Assembly (NCBI GenBank): GCA_016222945.1
Contig: JACRPY010000004.1
Coordinates: 466,268-530,267 of the forward strand
DNA length: 64,000 nucleotides
Origin: Methanobacterium sp.
GTDB taxonomy: Archaea; Methanobacteriota; Methanobacteria; Methanobacteriales; Methanobacteriaceae
Direction of reading: 5' to 3'
In this document: one piece after another, positions 9,220 through 18,221 of the stretch
Layout: the number at the start of each line of letters is the position of its first letter
Position numbering within the stretch: position 1 is the first letter of the stretch
Notes under the pieces: model-generated
What the model was told of the DNA's origin: nothing
Seen by the model: the letters and a program-made list of their open reading frames with translations, nothing else
Databases searched by the model: none
Translations under genes and position numbers: made by a program

Positions 9220-9858
9220 ATGAAGAATAAAATGCTTTTTTCATGTATTTCACTTTTAATTATATTGTCTATCCCTTCAGCTGTATTTGCAGATGTAATA
9301 GAACCTGGCACAAAACAGGTTGGTTTAACTTATAAAATTTCCAATATCCAAAATTATCCTGATTATATTTTTTTAGCTCATGGGACCCCAGCACCAGAAT
9401 ATGCATTACTAAATTCCAGTGAATTTAGTTTCTATAAGTTAAGTACCTTCTCAATATATGCTATTAAAAAATCTGATTTTAATGAAAATGAACTGAAGAG
9501 TATGGATACTTCAGAGATTGACAATTTCTTCAAAAATGATCCTCGTGTTATAAAATCAAAGATTATGCTTGAAGGGAGTTATGGAACAGTTGGAATGAGT
9601 AATCCTCTTGAAAATGCTACAGTAATTCTGGAGATAACCTCTTTAAATGGAAATAATTTAGAAATTAAAAAATCCAAAGTAGTGTATGCATATATTGACG
9701 GGTCAACACAAGAAGAAAGTATCAGCGAACAAAATAATTTACCAGAGCCTTCTAAAAACAACATGTCTTTTTGGATCTATCCATTATTCTTTATTCTAAT
9801 TCCAGTTTTAGCCATCATCGCCATTGTTCTAATTATTATAGCAAGGAAGTATAAATAA
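9220..9858 (+). CDS. Exported protein with C-terminal membrane anchor, unknown function
   Basis: A 212-residue protein with a clear Sec signal peptide (MKNKMLFSC, hydrophobic core, cleavage after SAVFA near residue 24), an extracytoplasmic domain of about 160 residues, and a C-terminal membrane helix (about 183-208) ending in RKYK. The domain contains LAHGTPAPEY and several sequons. I do not recognise the family. It is followed after 5 bases by a small membrane protein gene, so the two probably form an operon. A TATA-like sequence (TCTATATAAAA, around 9188-9198) lies close upstream. Confidence 0.6.
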   Translation: MKNKMLFSCISLLIILSIPSAVFADVIEPGTKQVGLTYKISNIQNYPDYIFLAHGTPAPEYALLNSSEFSFYKLSTFSIYAIKKSDFNENELKSMDTSEIDNFFKNDPRVIKSKIMLEGSYGTVGMSNPLENATVILEITSLNGNNLEIKKSKVVYAYIDGSTQEESISEQNNLPEPSKNNMSFWIYPLFFILIPVLAIIAIVLIIIARKYK

Positions 9859-9863
9859 AAATT

Positions 9864-10178
9864 ATGATAAATTATTTTTGGGCATGGATTCTTACCATTA
9901 TTATAGAATTTTTCATTTTATGGCTATTTATTAAAAAACAAACTTTAGAATTACTTCTTTATTCTATACTTATAAATTCACTTACACTTCCTTTAGCCAC
10001 ATACAGCTACCAAAACATACTCAATAACATTTATATCATTGAATTAACAGTTATATTGCTAGAAAGTTTATTAATCATGATCTTACTTCAAATAAAATAT
10101 AAAAAAGCCTTTTTAATTTCTATTACTGCTAACACTGCTACTGCATTAACTGGTTTTTTGATATTTGCATTAAATTAA
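9864..10178 (+). CDS. Small membrane protein, unknown function
   Basis: A 104-residue protein made almost entirely of membrane helices (about residues 3-22, 28-48, 52-73 and 82-103), with few charged residues. It starts 6 bases after the stop of the exported-protein gene and is probably translated from the same transcript, so the two products may form a membrane complex. No family is recognised. Confidence 0.55.
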   Translation: MINYFWAWILTIIIEFFILWLFIKKQTLELLLYSILINSLTLPLATYSYQNILNNIYIIELTVILLESLLIMILLQIKYKKAFLISITANTATALTGFLIFALN

Positions 10179-10200
10179 AAATAAGATATTAATTGATGTC

Positions 10201-10563
10201 TTAGCTCCAGGGCGCTAATATCAATATGAAAAATATAGATTCTACAGTAAAATGCAGTGCTCTATGCTGTAAATGATTCATCTTACTGCCTGAAAGCTCA
10301 TGATATAAATCCACTACCATATGAATTAAAGCTGCCAATATTCCTATTTCAATGGATAAAAATACTACCGAAAGAACCACAAAATGAAACATTGCTTCAA
10401 GGAATTCATGAATAATCCAGAGTCTAATGTTAGATGCTACATTTCTTTTGATTATACCTGCAAATACTATGTAAAAATCTGCAAGAAGGCTCCACATTAT
10501 TTTGCTGTGAATTTCATCACTAATAGCGAGAACCACTGCAATATAAAACCATAACATCTCCAT
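10201..10563 (-). CDS. His-rich small membrane protein, unknown function
   Basis: A 120-residue hydrophobic protein with three or four membrane helices. I place the start at the ATG at 10563, because the GTG at 10572 lies inside the GGTGAT ribosome-binding site. His and Glu residues sit within or at the edges of the helices: [22 protein letters not shown] and [10 protein letters not shown]. Such clusters suggest metal or heme binding, or a membrane hydrolase, but no known motif is complete. It is convergent with the preceding membrane-protein gene and divergent from valS. Confidence 0.55.
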   Translation of the reverse strand: MEMLWFYIAVVLAISDEIHSKIMWSLLADFYIVFAGIIKRNVASNIRLWIIHEFLEAMFHFVVLSVVFLSIEIGILAALIHMVVDLYHELSGSKMNHLQHRALHFTVESIFFILILAPWS

Positions 10564-10686
10564 TAATATCACCGTTTTAAAGGAATAAGTTTACTAAATT
10601 TTTTTATATAATTTCATTTAAACTACTATTTTTAAAGCTACATTTAAATTATAATTCTGTTATATATATTAATTGAATTACTGAAT

Positions 10687-10757
10687 TTCTTAAGTTTATA
10701 TAGTCAATTAATTTAACACATACTATATTAATCTTACTTGTTCTTAAATTTATATAG
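10687..10757 (+). promoter_or_regulatory. Duplicated TATA-like promoter element upstream of valS
   Basis: TTCTTAAGTTTATATAG (10687-10703) and TTCTTAAATTTATATAG (10741-10757) are 17-base copies with one mismatch, 54 bases apart. Both contain the methanogen TATA consensus TTTATATA. The upstream copy is well placed for a leader of about 45 bases. The second lies only 13 bases before the ATG and would produce a leaderless or internally started transcript. Confidence 0.45.
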
Positions 10758-10769
10758 AGGAGACATAAG

Positions 10770-13439
10770 ATGACTAACGATATTCCAAAGGACTATGATC
10801 ATAAAAAAGAAACCCATTGGCAAAATAAATGGCAAAACGACAACACATACAAGTTCATAGGTGACGGAACAAAACCTAATTACATTATTGATACACCTCC
10901 ACCATACCCTACAGGCGCTACCCACATGGGACACGTCCTAAATTGGACTTATATTGATATAATTGCAAGATTTAAAAGAATGCAAGATTATGATGTGCTT
11001 TTTCCCCAAGGATGGGACTGTCATGGACTTCCTACTGAAGTTAAAGTTGAAGAAACTCATAATATCAAAAAAGGCGATGTTCGACGGGATAAATTTAGGG
11101 AAATGTGTGTAGAGCTTACAAGTCAAAATATTAAGCAGATGAAAGCCCAGATGTTATCTCTTGGTTTCTCACAGGACTGGTCACGGGAATTTGTAACCAT
11201 GACTCCTGAATATATGAAACGTACACAGCTTTCTTTTTTAAAAATGCATGAAGAAGGGCTTATTTACAGGGGAATTCATCCAGTAAACTGGTGTCCAAGA
11301 TGTGAAACTGCAATAGCCTTTGCAGAAGTAGAGTATCATGAAAATGAAACAAATCTAAATTATTTAGAATTTCCTGCTGAAAATGGTGAAAACAGTGTTT
11401 TAATAGCAACCACTCGACCTGAACTTTTATCTGCATGTGTTGCTGTTGTTGTACATCCTGAAGATGAAAGATACAAAGACCTTGCAGGAAAACATATTAA
11501 AATACCCTTATTTAACCGTTCAGTTGAAATAATAACAGATACAGAAGTTGATCCTGAATTTGGTACAGGGGCAGTTATGATATGTACCTTTGGAGATAAA
11601 ACCGATGTTATATGGGTGAACAAGTATGATCTTGATATAATTGAAGCTATTGATGAACAAGGTATAATGCAAGAAGTTTCAGGAAAATATGCTGGTCTTG
11701 ATATTAAAGAATGCAAAGAAAAAATCATAGCTGACCTTAAAAATGAAGGTTATCTTAAAAAACAGGAAAATATTGAGCAGAATGTTGGTTTATGTTGGAG
11801 ATGTAAAACTCCAATTGAAATACTGGTTAAAAATCAATGGTTTGTAGCTGTTAAAGAACTGATTGATGATATAAAAGAAGTTTCAGATGAGATAAAATGG
11901 ACTCCTCAATATATGGAAACAAGACTCCTAAACTGGACAGGTTCCATGGATTGGGATTGGTGTATTTCCCGTCAAAGAATTTTTGCAACCCCCGTTCCTG
12001 TCTGGTATTGTAGCGAGTGTGGAAAAGTTAATATAGCAACAATTGATATGTTACCAGTTGATCCAACCCAAGATAAACCGGAAGATAGCTGTGAATGTGG
12101 TAATAACGAATTTATTGGAGAAACTGATGTTCTTGATACGTGGATGGACAGTTCAATCAGTCCTCTTTCTATAACTGGCTGGCCAGATGATGAATTTAAA
12201 AATTATTATCCTACAGCTTTAAGGCCACAGGGACATGATATATTAAGGACATGGGCATTCTATACTATCCTTAGATGTAAAGCACTTACTGGAAAAAGAC
12301 CTTTTGATGAAATAGTTGTTAATGGAATGGTTTTTGGTGAAGACGGCCATAAAATGAGTAAATCACGGGGAAATGTTATCTCAACAGAAGCTATTTTAGA
12401 AGATTATGGTGCTGATGCCCTTAGGCTATGGGCTGCAAACAGTGTTCCAGGATCAGATGTTCCCTTTGCATGGAAAGATGTAAAATATGGCTATAAATTC
12501 ATAAGAAAGTTTTGGAACGCATTTAGATTCATTAACATGCACATTGAAGGTTTTAAAACCAGTATGAGTGAAGAAGAAATTCTAAAAAATCTAAATCCTA
12601 TGGATAAATGGATATTATCCAAATTAAACAGAATAGTTGACGATATAACTGATTCCATCGAGTCTTACAACTTTGCAAATGCTGTAAATAAAATTCAGAC
12701 ATTCATATGGCATGATTTCTGTGATGAGTACATTGAAGCCGTAAAATACCGGCTTTATGGAGATTCTCCTGAACTTAAAAAATCAAAAGAAGCTGCACAG
12801 TACACGCTTCAAACAGTTATATTAACTTCGCTAAAGCTTTTAGCTCCACTAACACCGCATTTTACAGATGAAATATACCAATACATGGACGATGCAGATA
12901 TAAGTATTCATAAAACATCATGGCCTGAATTTAAAGGAGAATTAGTTGATGATGAGACTGAATATATTGGAGAAATTGGTGTAGAATTAATAGGAGAGTT
13001 AAGAAGGTTTAAATCGTCTAAAGGAATGTCTCTAAACACTCCACTTAAAACTGTGAATATATACACTTCTAATTCAAATTTAGTGGGCAAAATAGAGTTT
13101 TTAGTTTCTGATATTAAAGGTACCATGAGGGTAACTGATTTGAATTTAATGTCTGGAAAACCAGATATTAAAGAAAAAGTCGTTGAAATTATCCCTCAAA
13201 TGGCAAAAATAGGTCCTGAATTTAAAGGGGATGCTCCAAAAATTGTGAAATATTTACAATCCGGAAATATGGACGATATTGTAGCGACTCTGGATAAAGA
13301 AGGAGAAATTTTAGTTGAAGGCTGTAAATTAACATGGAGCCATATTGAAGCTAAAAAAGAAGTTGTGGGTAAGACTGGTGAAAAGGTAGAAGTGATTCAT
13401 GCCGATAATTTAGATGTTATTATTGAAATAATAGTTTAA
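10770..13439 (+). CDS. valS: Valyl-tRNA synthetase
   Basis: A class I aminoacyl-tRNA synthetase of 889 residues, the usual archaeal length. [13 protein letters not shown] near residue 45-55 contains the HIGH-type signature (HMGH), and KMSKSRGN lies near residue 525. In between is the editing (CP1) domain with [12 protein letters not shown]. Zinc-knuckle Cys pairs are visible in NWCPRCE, LCWRCK and YCSECGK. It charges tRNA-Val and edits mischarged threonine. The ribosome-binding site GGAG lies about 10 bases ahead of the ATG. It is followed after 16 bases by aroA, with which it may share a transcript. Confidence 0.96.
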   Translation: MTNDIPKDYDHKKETHWQNKWQNDNTYKFIGDGTKPNYIIDTPPPYPTGATHMGHVLNWTYIDIIARFKRMQDYDVLFPQGWDCHGLPTEVKVEETHNIKKGDVRRDKFREMCVELTSQNIKQMKAQMLSLGFSQDWSREFVTMTPEYMKRTQLSFLKMHEEGLIYRGIHPVNWCPRCETAIAFAEVEYHENETNLNYLEFPAENGENSVLIATTRPELLSACVAVVVHPEDERYKDLAGKHIKIPLFNRSVEIITDTEVDPEFGTGAVMICTFGDKTDVIWVNKYDLDIIEAIDEQGIMQEVSGKYAGLDIKECKEKIIADLKNEGYLKKQENIEQNVGLCWRCKTPIEILVKNQWFVAVKELIDDIKEVSDEIKWTPQYMETRLLNWTGSMDWDWCISRQRIFATPVPVWYCSECGKVNIATIDMLPVDPTQDKPEDSCECGNNEFIGETDVLDTWMDSSISPLSITGWPDDEFKNYYPTALRPQGHDILRTWAFYTILRCKALTGKRPFDEIVVNGMVFGEDGHKMSKSRGNVISTEAILEDYGADALRLWAANSVPGSDVPFAWKDVKYGYKFIRKFWNAFRFINMHIEGFKTSMSEEEILKNLNPMDKWILSKLNRIVDDITDSIESYNFANAVNKIQTFIWHDFCDEYIEAVKYRLYGDSPELKKSKEAAQYTLQTVILTSLKLLAPLTPHFTDEIYQYMDDADISIHKTSWPEFKGELVDDETEYIGEIGVELIGELRRFKSSKGMSLNTPLKTVNIYTSNSNLVGKIEFLVSDIKGTMRVTDLNLMSGKPDIKEKVVEIIPQMAKIGPEFKGDAPKIVKYLQSGNMDDIVATLDKEGEILVEGCKLTWSHIEAKKEVVGKTGEKVEVIHADNLDVIIEIIV

Positions 13440-13455
13440 AACTTAAAGTGATTCC

Positions 13456-14730
13456 ATGGAGCTTGAAATTCAAAAAACAGAATCAATTGAAGGAGTGATT
13501 AAAGCACCTCCTTCAAAAAGTTATACTCACAGAGCAATTATAATCTCATCTCTTGCAGATGGAAAATCCGTATTAAAAGATCCTCTCCTTTCAGAAGACA
13601 CTCTTGCATCCCTAAAAGCCTGCAATTCATTTGGATGTGATATTAAAGAAAAAGAAAATGATTGTATTGTAAATGGGACAAATGGAATCTTAGAAACACC
13701 AGAAGATGTGCTTGATCTTAAAAATTCAGGTACAACACTTAGAATAATGACTACTGTGTCTTCTCTTGCTCCCAATTATGCTGTTTTAACTGGTGACAGT
13801 TCTCTTAGAACAAGACCAATGCAGGATTTGCTTGATGCGCTTGAAAATCTGGGAGTTAGAGCATTTTCTCTTAGAGGAAATGGAAAACCTCCGATTTGCA
13901 TTAAAGGTGGTTTTAAAGGAGGTAAAACTGACATAAAAGGTAATGTTAGTTCTCAGTTTATTTCTTCACTACTTATAGCTGCCCCTTATGCTGAAAATCC
14001 TGTGGATATACACGTAAAAGGAGATTTTATTTCCAAACCATATGTTGATATGACCACAGATGTTATGGAAAAGTTTGGAGTTAATCTGGATTATGATAAA
14101 AAAAATAATTCATTCCATGTAGAACCTCAAGCCTACAAAGGCAGAAATTATACAATTGAGGGAGATTATTCTTCAGCATCGTACATTATTGGGGCTGCAG
14201 CAGCACTTGAATCTAATGTAAGAATTAAAAATCTTTTTAAAGATTCAAAGCAAGGCGATAAACAGATATTAGATATTGTTAAAGATATGGGTGCTGAGGT
14301 TAACTTTAAAAAAGATGAAGTAGTAATACGTGGACATGGGAAACTTAATGGTGTTGAAGTGAATCTAGATAATGCACCAGATTTACTACCAACAGTTGCA
14401 GCACTTGGAGCAATAGCTGAAGGCATTACCATTATTAAAAACGTGGAACATGCTCGATTTAAAGAAACTGACAGGATTCATACCTGTGCTCTTGAACTTT
14501 CAAAGCTTGGAGTCAATGTTAAAGAAAATGAAGACGGGCTTGTTATTAAAGGCGGAGCTACAGGAGGGACTGTTAAATCTCATGGAGATCACAGGTTAGT
14601 AATGGCTCTTTCACTTGTTGGACTTAAAGTCGGCAACGTAAGAATAGAAAATGCTTCAGTTTACGATGTATCTTTCCCAAAATTCCCAGAAGGCATGAAG
14701 GAACTTGGATGTAAAATTAATCAGATATAA
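13456..14730 (+). CDS. aroA: 3-phosphoshikimate 1-carboxyvinyltransferase (EPSP synthase)
   Basis: A 424-residue enzyme that transfers the enolpyruvyl group of PEP to shikimate-3-phosphate, the sixth step of the shikimate pathway. Substrate-binding motifs are present: [10 protein letters not shown] near the N-terminus, [20 protein letters not shown] and, in the second domain, RFKETDRI and GDHRLVMA. The first two steps of the methanogen version of the pathway are encoded elsewhere in this window (57.1-59.1 kb). It is 16 bases after valS. Confidence 0.95.
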   Translation: MELEIQKTESIEGVIKAPPSKSYTHRAIIISSLADGKSVLKDPLLSEDTLASLKACNSFGCDIKEKENDCIVNGTNGILETPEDVLDLKNSGTTLRIMTTVSSLAPNYAVLTGDSSLRTRPMQDLLDALENLGVRAFSLRGNGKPPICIKGGFKGGKTDIKGNVSSQFISSLLIAAPYAENPVDIHVKGDFISKPYVDMTTDVMEKFGVNLDYDKKNNSFHVEPQAYKGRNYTIEGDYSSASYIIGAAAALESNVRIKNLFKDSKQGDKQILDIVKDMGAEVNFKKDEVVIRGHGKLNGVEVNLDNAPDLLPTVAALGAIAEGITIIKNVEHARFKETDRIHTCALELSKLGVNVKENEDGLVIKGGATGGTVKSHGDHRLVMALSLVGLKVGNVRIENASVYDVSFPKFPEGMKELGCKINQI

Positions 14731-14782
14731 CTGCATAAATAATGCAGATACATCTGTAAAATGATAATGCAGGTTGAAAAAA

Positions 14783-15268
14783 ATGATGCAAAAGAAAAAG
14801 GGAACAAAAATTGTCATTCTTGGATCCGCAGATTCCGGGAAAACAACCACAATAGAAACTCTCTTAAACCGTAAAAATGAAAAAATAACCAAAATTGAGT
14901 GTAAAGGAACAACAGTAGCACTTGATTATGGAAATACAATAATTAACAACCAAAGATTCCATATATTTGCCACTCCTGGTCAAGAAAGATTCCAATTCAT
15001 GCGTGAAATTCTTTCAAATGGATTAGATGGTGCGATTGTAGTTATAGATAACTCTAAAGGTGTTACAAATACAGATATAAAAATATTAGAAAATTTAAAC
15101 TCGAGTAACGTTCCTTACGTAGTATTCAGCAACAAACAGGACATAGTACCTGGAAATATTGAATCAGAACATATAAATCAGGATATTCCTGTTGTTCCAA
15201 CCACTGCAACAACTGGAGAAGGAATTCATGAAGGTTTAGAAGTTCTTTTAGACTTAATGGAAAATTAA
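14783..15268 (+). CDS. Small Ras/Arf-like GTPase
   Basis: A 161-residue single-domain GTPase; the ATG at 14783 is preferred over a TTG at 14774, which overlaps the AGGTTGA ribosome-binding site. G1 is GSADSGKTT, the switch II region is ATPGQERF, G4 is SNKQD (the NKxD variant), and G5 is TTATTGEG. A Gln follows Gly in switch II, as in Arf and Rab proteins. Archaeal members often work with roadblock/longin proteins at membranes, but none is adjacent. It lies 44 bases before a Cas4-like nuclease gene. The cellular role is unknown. Confidence 0.82.
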   Translation: MMQKKKGTKIVILGSADSGKTTTIETLLNRKNEKITKIECKGTTVALDYGNTIINNQRFHIFATPGQERFQFMREILSNGLDGAIVVIDNSKGVTNTDIKILENLNSSNVPYVVFSNKQDIVPGNIESEHINQDIPVVPTTATTGEGIHEGLEVLLDLMEN

Positions 15269-15317
15269 CTTATAAAAATTTATTTTTTACCAATTTTAAT
15301 TTATTTAAGATGATAAC

Positions 15318-16238
15318 ATGTCTTCAATTATTTTAGGGCCCTCAACAATTGCCAGCCAGTTTTGGTGTGAAATGGCTGTGGATTTAAGGCGTAAATATGG
15401 AGAAATTTCCACGCCAGAAAAAGAGAAGGGCAGTGAAATTCACAAAGACCGTTTTCTTGAGGTTTTAGAAGAAATAGTTGTTGATATCAAGACTCCTGGA
15501 GATAAGCTTCATTCTAATATTCATAACATCATTGTAGGGCTGGAACTTTACAAAAAAGAAGGTTTAACCCGTGAACTTCCCATAGTTTCCAAATTTAATT
15601 CTGCACTTTTAATGGGAATCATTGATGAAGTAAGGGAAATAGAAAAAATTGAAATTCATGATAATAAACGAGTTAAAATTAAAAAAACACAAGTAGTAGA
15701 GATGAAAACCCGTAAAAGCCTAAATCCACCATCTCCTCAACAAATAATCCGTGATAAAATGCAGGGAATGATTTACTGGTATGGATTAAACTCCATGATA
15801 AATAAAGAGACTGAAATGGGAGATTTCTGGCAAGTATATGGTGTTGATTTAATAGAAAATGATTTTAATGAACTTATTTTAAGCGAAGAATATATGAAAA
15901 GCCTTGAAATCCCACAAAATCAATGGAAAACATATGGAACTCTTCTTTCAGTGGGAAATTTAATTAATGAAATGCTAAAAAATGCCAGCAAGTTACCTCC
16001 ACTATCAGAAACCATTGAAATTAATTATATACATCAAAAAACACTTCAAGAAGTTCACAAAGAAAGATACAGATTTGATGAACGATTTTTTTCACGTGGA
16101 ATGAAATGGGCACTTGAATATTGGGCAGGGAAACGAGACCCAGTTTCTGTTGGAGATGCAAATAATTGGAAATGCAATTTTTGCAATTATTACACTGTTT
16201 GTCCTTCAATACACAAAAAATGGAAAGAAGAAGGGTGA
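15318..16238 (+). CDS. Cas4/RecB-like PD-(D/E)XK nuclease with Fe-S cluster cysteines, not CRISPR-linked
   Basis: A 306-residue protein with the layout of Cas4-type exonucleases. One Cys is near the N-terminus (Cys17 in FWCEMA) and three near the C-terminus (Cys286, Cys289 and Cys295 in [10 protein letters not shown]), which together can bind a [4Fe-4S] cluster. The PD-(D/E)XK core is seen as GIIDEVRE followed by VEMKTRKS, the E-x-K active-site strand. The [15 protein letters not shown] helix corresponds to the conserved Q-x3-Y region. No CRISPR array or other cas gene is in the window. It overlaps nth by 4 bases at GTGA, which suggests coupling to DNA repair. Confidence 0.82.
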   Translation: MSSIILGPSTIASQFWCEMAVDLRRKYGEISTPEKEKGSEIHKDRFLEVLEEIVVDIKTPGDKLHSNIHNIIVGLELYKKEGLTRELPIVSKFNSALLMGIIDEVREIEKIEIHDNKRVKIKKTQVVEMKTRKSLNPPSPQQIIRDKMQGMIYWYGLNSMINKETEMGDFWQVYGVDLIENDFNELILSEEYMKSLEIPQNQWKTYGTLLSVGNLINEMLKNASKLPPLSETIEINYIHQKTLQEVHKERYRFDERFFSRGMKWALEYWAGKRDPVSVGDANNWKCNFCNYYTVCPSIHKKWKEEG

Positions 16239-16900
16239 TTAAAATTCAAAAGAAGATCAAAGAGATCATGAAAAGATTAGATAAATACGTTGCTCAGCCT
16301 GCAAAAAATCCAAATCCGTTTAGAGTGTTGATTACAACTATTTTATCCCAAAGAACACGTGATGAAAATACTGATGAAGCTGCAGCTGCCCTTTTTTCTG
16401 TTTATAAAACGCCTGAAGAAATTGCAAATGCTCCCACTGAGGAAATTGAAAAATTAATTAAAAAGGCGGGTTTTTTTAGGGTTAAAGCAAAGAGGGTTAA
16501 GGAAGTTTCAAGAATTATTCATGAAGACTATGATGATGTTGTTCCCTGTGATATAAATGAATTATTAGGTCTTCCAGGAGTTGGAAGGAAAACTGCAAAC
16601 TGTGTTATTGTTTATGGATTTAGAAAAAATGCTATTCCTGTGGATGTGCATGTGCACAGGATTTCAAACCGTTTAGGACTTGTTGATACAAAAAATCCTG
16701 ATGAAACAGAGTTTGAACTTGCAAAAATTGTTCCTGAATGTTACTGGCTTGATTTAAATGAGAAGTTTGTGCGTTTTGGGCAGGATATTTGCAGGCCAAT
16801 TGGGCCAAAGCATGAGGAATGCCCCATAGCTGATTTATGTGATTGCTACAACCTTTTAGAAAAGCCAACGAAACTCCGTTTCGCGGCGCCAAAATCATAA
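16235..16900 (+). CDS. nth: Endonuclease III, DNA glycosylase/AP lyase
   Basis: A HhH-GPD glycosylase that removes oxidised pyrimidines. I choose the GTG at 16235, which overlaps the preceding stop codon (GTGA), giving 221 residues. ATG codons at 16220 and 16166 add residues not expected from the family. The helix-hairpin-helix [12 protein letters not shown] holds the catalytic Lys, and VDVHVHR holds the catalytic Asp. The C-terminal cluster motif reads C-x6-H-x2-C-x5-C, so the second Cys ligand is His. After it comes a tail of about 20 residues that is followed downstream by a second copy of the likely original end (ELCDCF-stop). Confidence 0.88.
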   Translation: MIKIQKKIKEIMKRLDKYVAQPAKNPNPFRVLITTILSQRTRDENTDEAAAALFSVYKTPEEIANAPTEEIEKLIKKAGFFRVKAKRVKEVSRIIHEDYDDVVPCDINELLGLPGVGRKTANCVIVYGFRKNAIPVDVHVHRISNRLGLVDTKNPDETEFELAKIVPECYWLDLNEKFVRFGQDICRPIGPKHEECPIADLCDCYNLLEKPTKLRFAAPKS

Positions 16901-16972
16901 ATTTTGAGCGGTTGATCAAAACTCCCTTTATCAGTTAATTAGTGCAGTTAAAAAATGAGTTATGTGATTGCT
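16831..16972 (+). repeat. 17-base direct repeat around 125 bases at the 3' end of nth
   Basis: TGATTTATGTGATTGCT (16831-16847) and TGAGTTATGTGATTGCT (16956-16972) are identical but for one base and 125 bases apart. The first encodes the Cys-Asp-Cys end of the nth cluster motif. The second, in its own frame, reads ELCDCF and then a stop. This looks like a duplication or insertion that displaced the original 3' end of nth, immediately upstream of the hydrogenase block. Confidence 0.55.
16869..16905 (+). repeat. Double-hairpin element at the end of nth
   Basis: Two adjacent small hairpins are present: CGAAAC (16869-16874) with GTTTCG (16878-16883), and AAAAT (16891-16895) with ATTTT (16901-16905), joined by CGGCGCC. 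The same arrangement, with related sequence, occurs at 28124-28167 on the other strand and, less similar, at 27486-27527. It could be a termination or mRNA-stability element or a small dispersed repeat. Confidence 0.4.
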
Positions 16973-17279
16973 TTTAACATTTACCTCGCTCCATACTCTA
17001 TGTTTATATATATTAAACTAATACAATAATGATAGACATAATTTTGGTGATAAAGGGAATTTTTAAATGAAAAATATTGTAAAATATATTTAATAAATTT
17101 ATAATACAATTAAAGTAAAATTTCATATAAAAGACCTTGTTTTTGTTTTAATATATAAGCTTTTCCTATTAACTCAAATGGAAAAGTATTAAAGGATGAT
17201 TAGTGATAATAGCGATTGTAATACAGAAATTTGAACTGAGTATATGACACAAAAAAAAGTAATACATAGGTGATTTTGT
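16973..17279 (+). promoter_or_regulatory. Upstream region of the hydrogenase operon
   Basis: This is a 307-base very AT-rich spacer. Two TATA-like boxes are visible, TTTATATATATT (17003-17014) and TTTAATATATAAGC (17147-17160). The ribosome-binding site AGGTGAT stands 5 bases before the hydrogenase ATG. No convincing ORF or operator is visible. A transcript from the second box would carry a leader of about 100 bases. Confidence 0.4.
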
Positions 17280-18212
17280 ATGAAACAAGAATTTAAAAAA
17301 ATATTGGATCATCCAATAGATAGGAGAACATTCCTGAAGGCTGTGGGTGCAGGGACCGTGGCAACACTATTTGGTGGACAAGCAACCATGGAAGAAGTCT
17401 TTGCGGCTTCTCCAAAAGTAGGAATAGTCCAACTTGGAACCTGTGCAGGATGTCAGGTTTCTTTAACAGAATTTGGAATGGATATAAGGAATATTAGCTC
17501 TTCAAACCCAACTATTGCCGATATACTACCAACAATAGATATAAAATATGCACCACTTCTAGTAGATGTTCTTGCTGAATCATTTGAGAATATTAGCTCC
17601 CTTGATATTTGTATAATTGAGGGTATTGCAGGCCCCACAGTTGAGTCTTCAGAACTTCTGGATCACGCCAGATCGATATCAACTAAGGTTGTTGCACTAG
17701 GAGATTGTGCATCCTACGGCGGAGTCCCTGGTTTGAATTCAAGAAAAGGTCTTTTAGATCTTCATCCTATAAACGAAGTAATTTCAGTAGATGCATACAT
17801 CAGAGGATGTCCACCACAACCAGAACAAATATGGTACATGGTAACTGGTGGAGCTATTGGCGAAGCCATAAAACCTGGAAGAGTATGTGATCCATGTATC
17901 TATGATCCTGAAGGCCCTCAAGCAAGTGAGCTAGGCCAGCCCGGATGTAAAAAACATCTTGGATGCCAGGGTCACGATAGTCCATGGCAATGTGGAGCTA
18001 CAAGAAGCACTGGTGGAAAAGCACCATGTACACTGGTTGATGATATTTGTATAGGATGTTACAGAGACCAGTACCCAGTAACACCATATTATGTTAAAGG
18101 TCAAGTACAAATGAGAAATCAATATGGAGCTGGAAACCAAACCCCTAGTGGAAATACAACAAACGCAACCACAAATGCAACACTAAATAAAACAGGAATG
18201 ATGGGTAAGTAG
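17280..18212 (+). CDS. Tat-exported [NiFe] hydrogenase small subunit, corrosion ('MIC') type
   Basis: A 310-residue small subunit. Arg15-Arg16 in DRRTFLK followed by a hydrophobic stretch and an Ala-rich cleavage region (VFAAS near 42) form a twin-arginine signal. Cysteines for the iron-sulfur clusters include Cys55 and Cys58 (LGTCAGCQVS), Cys143 (GDCASYGG), Cys177 (RGCPPQPEQ) and many between 203 and 260, enough for three clusters. The Asn/Thr-rich tail (286-305) holds five NxT sequons, which suits an N-glycosylated extracellular protein. It is the first gene of the operon with the large subunit, protease, TatC and TatA. The arrangement matches the extracellular hydrogenase of corrosive Methanococcus maripaludis OS7; direct electron uptake is an inference from that comparison. 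Confidence 0.88.
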   Translation: MKQEFKKILDHPIDRRTFLKAVGAGTVATLFGGQATMEEVFAASPKVGIVQLGTCAGCQVSLTEFGMDIRNISSSNPTIADILPTIDIKYAPLLVDVLAESFENISSLDICIIEGIAGPTVESSELLDHARSISTKVVALGDCASYGGVPGLNSRKGLLDLHPINEVISVDAYIRGCPPQPEQIWYMVTGGAIGEAIKPGRVCDPCIYDPEGPQASELGQPGCKKHLGCQGHDSPWQCGATRSTGGKAPCTLVDDICIGCYRDQYPVTPYYVKGQVQMRNQYGAGNQTPSGNTTNATTNATLNKTGMMGK

Positions 18213-18221
18213 GTGATTTAA

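Noticed and set aside
16166..16234. N-terminal extension of nth starting at ATG 16166
   Set aside because: It overlaps the nuclease gene in another frame, has no ribosome-binding site and adds residues that the family lacks.
17043..17094. Short leader peptide (MKNIVKYI) with GGTGAT upstream before the hydrogenase operon
   Set aside because: The spacing between the site and ATG is too long and eight codons in AT-rich DNA are expected by chance.
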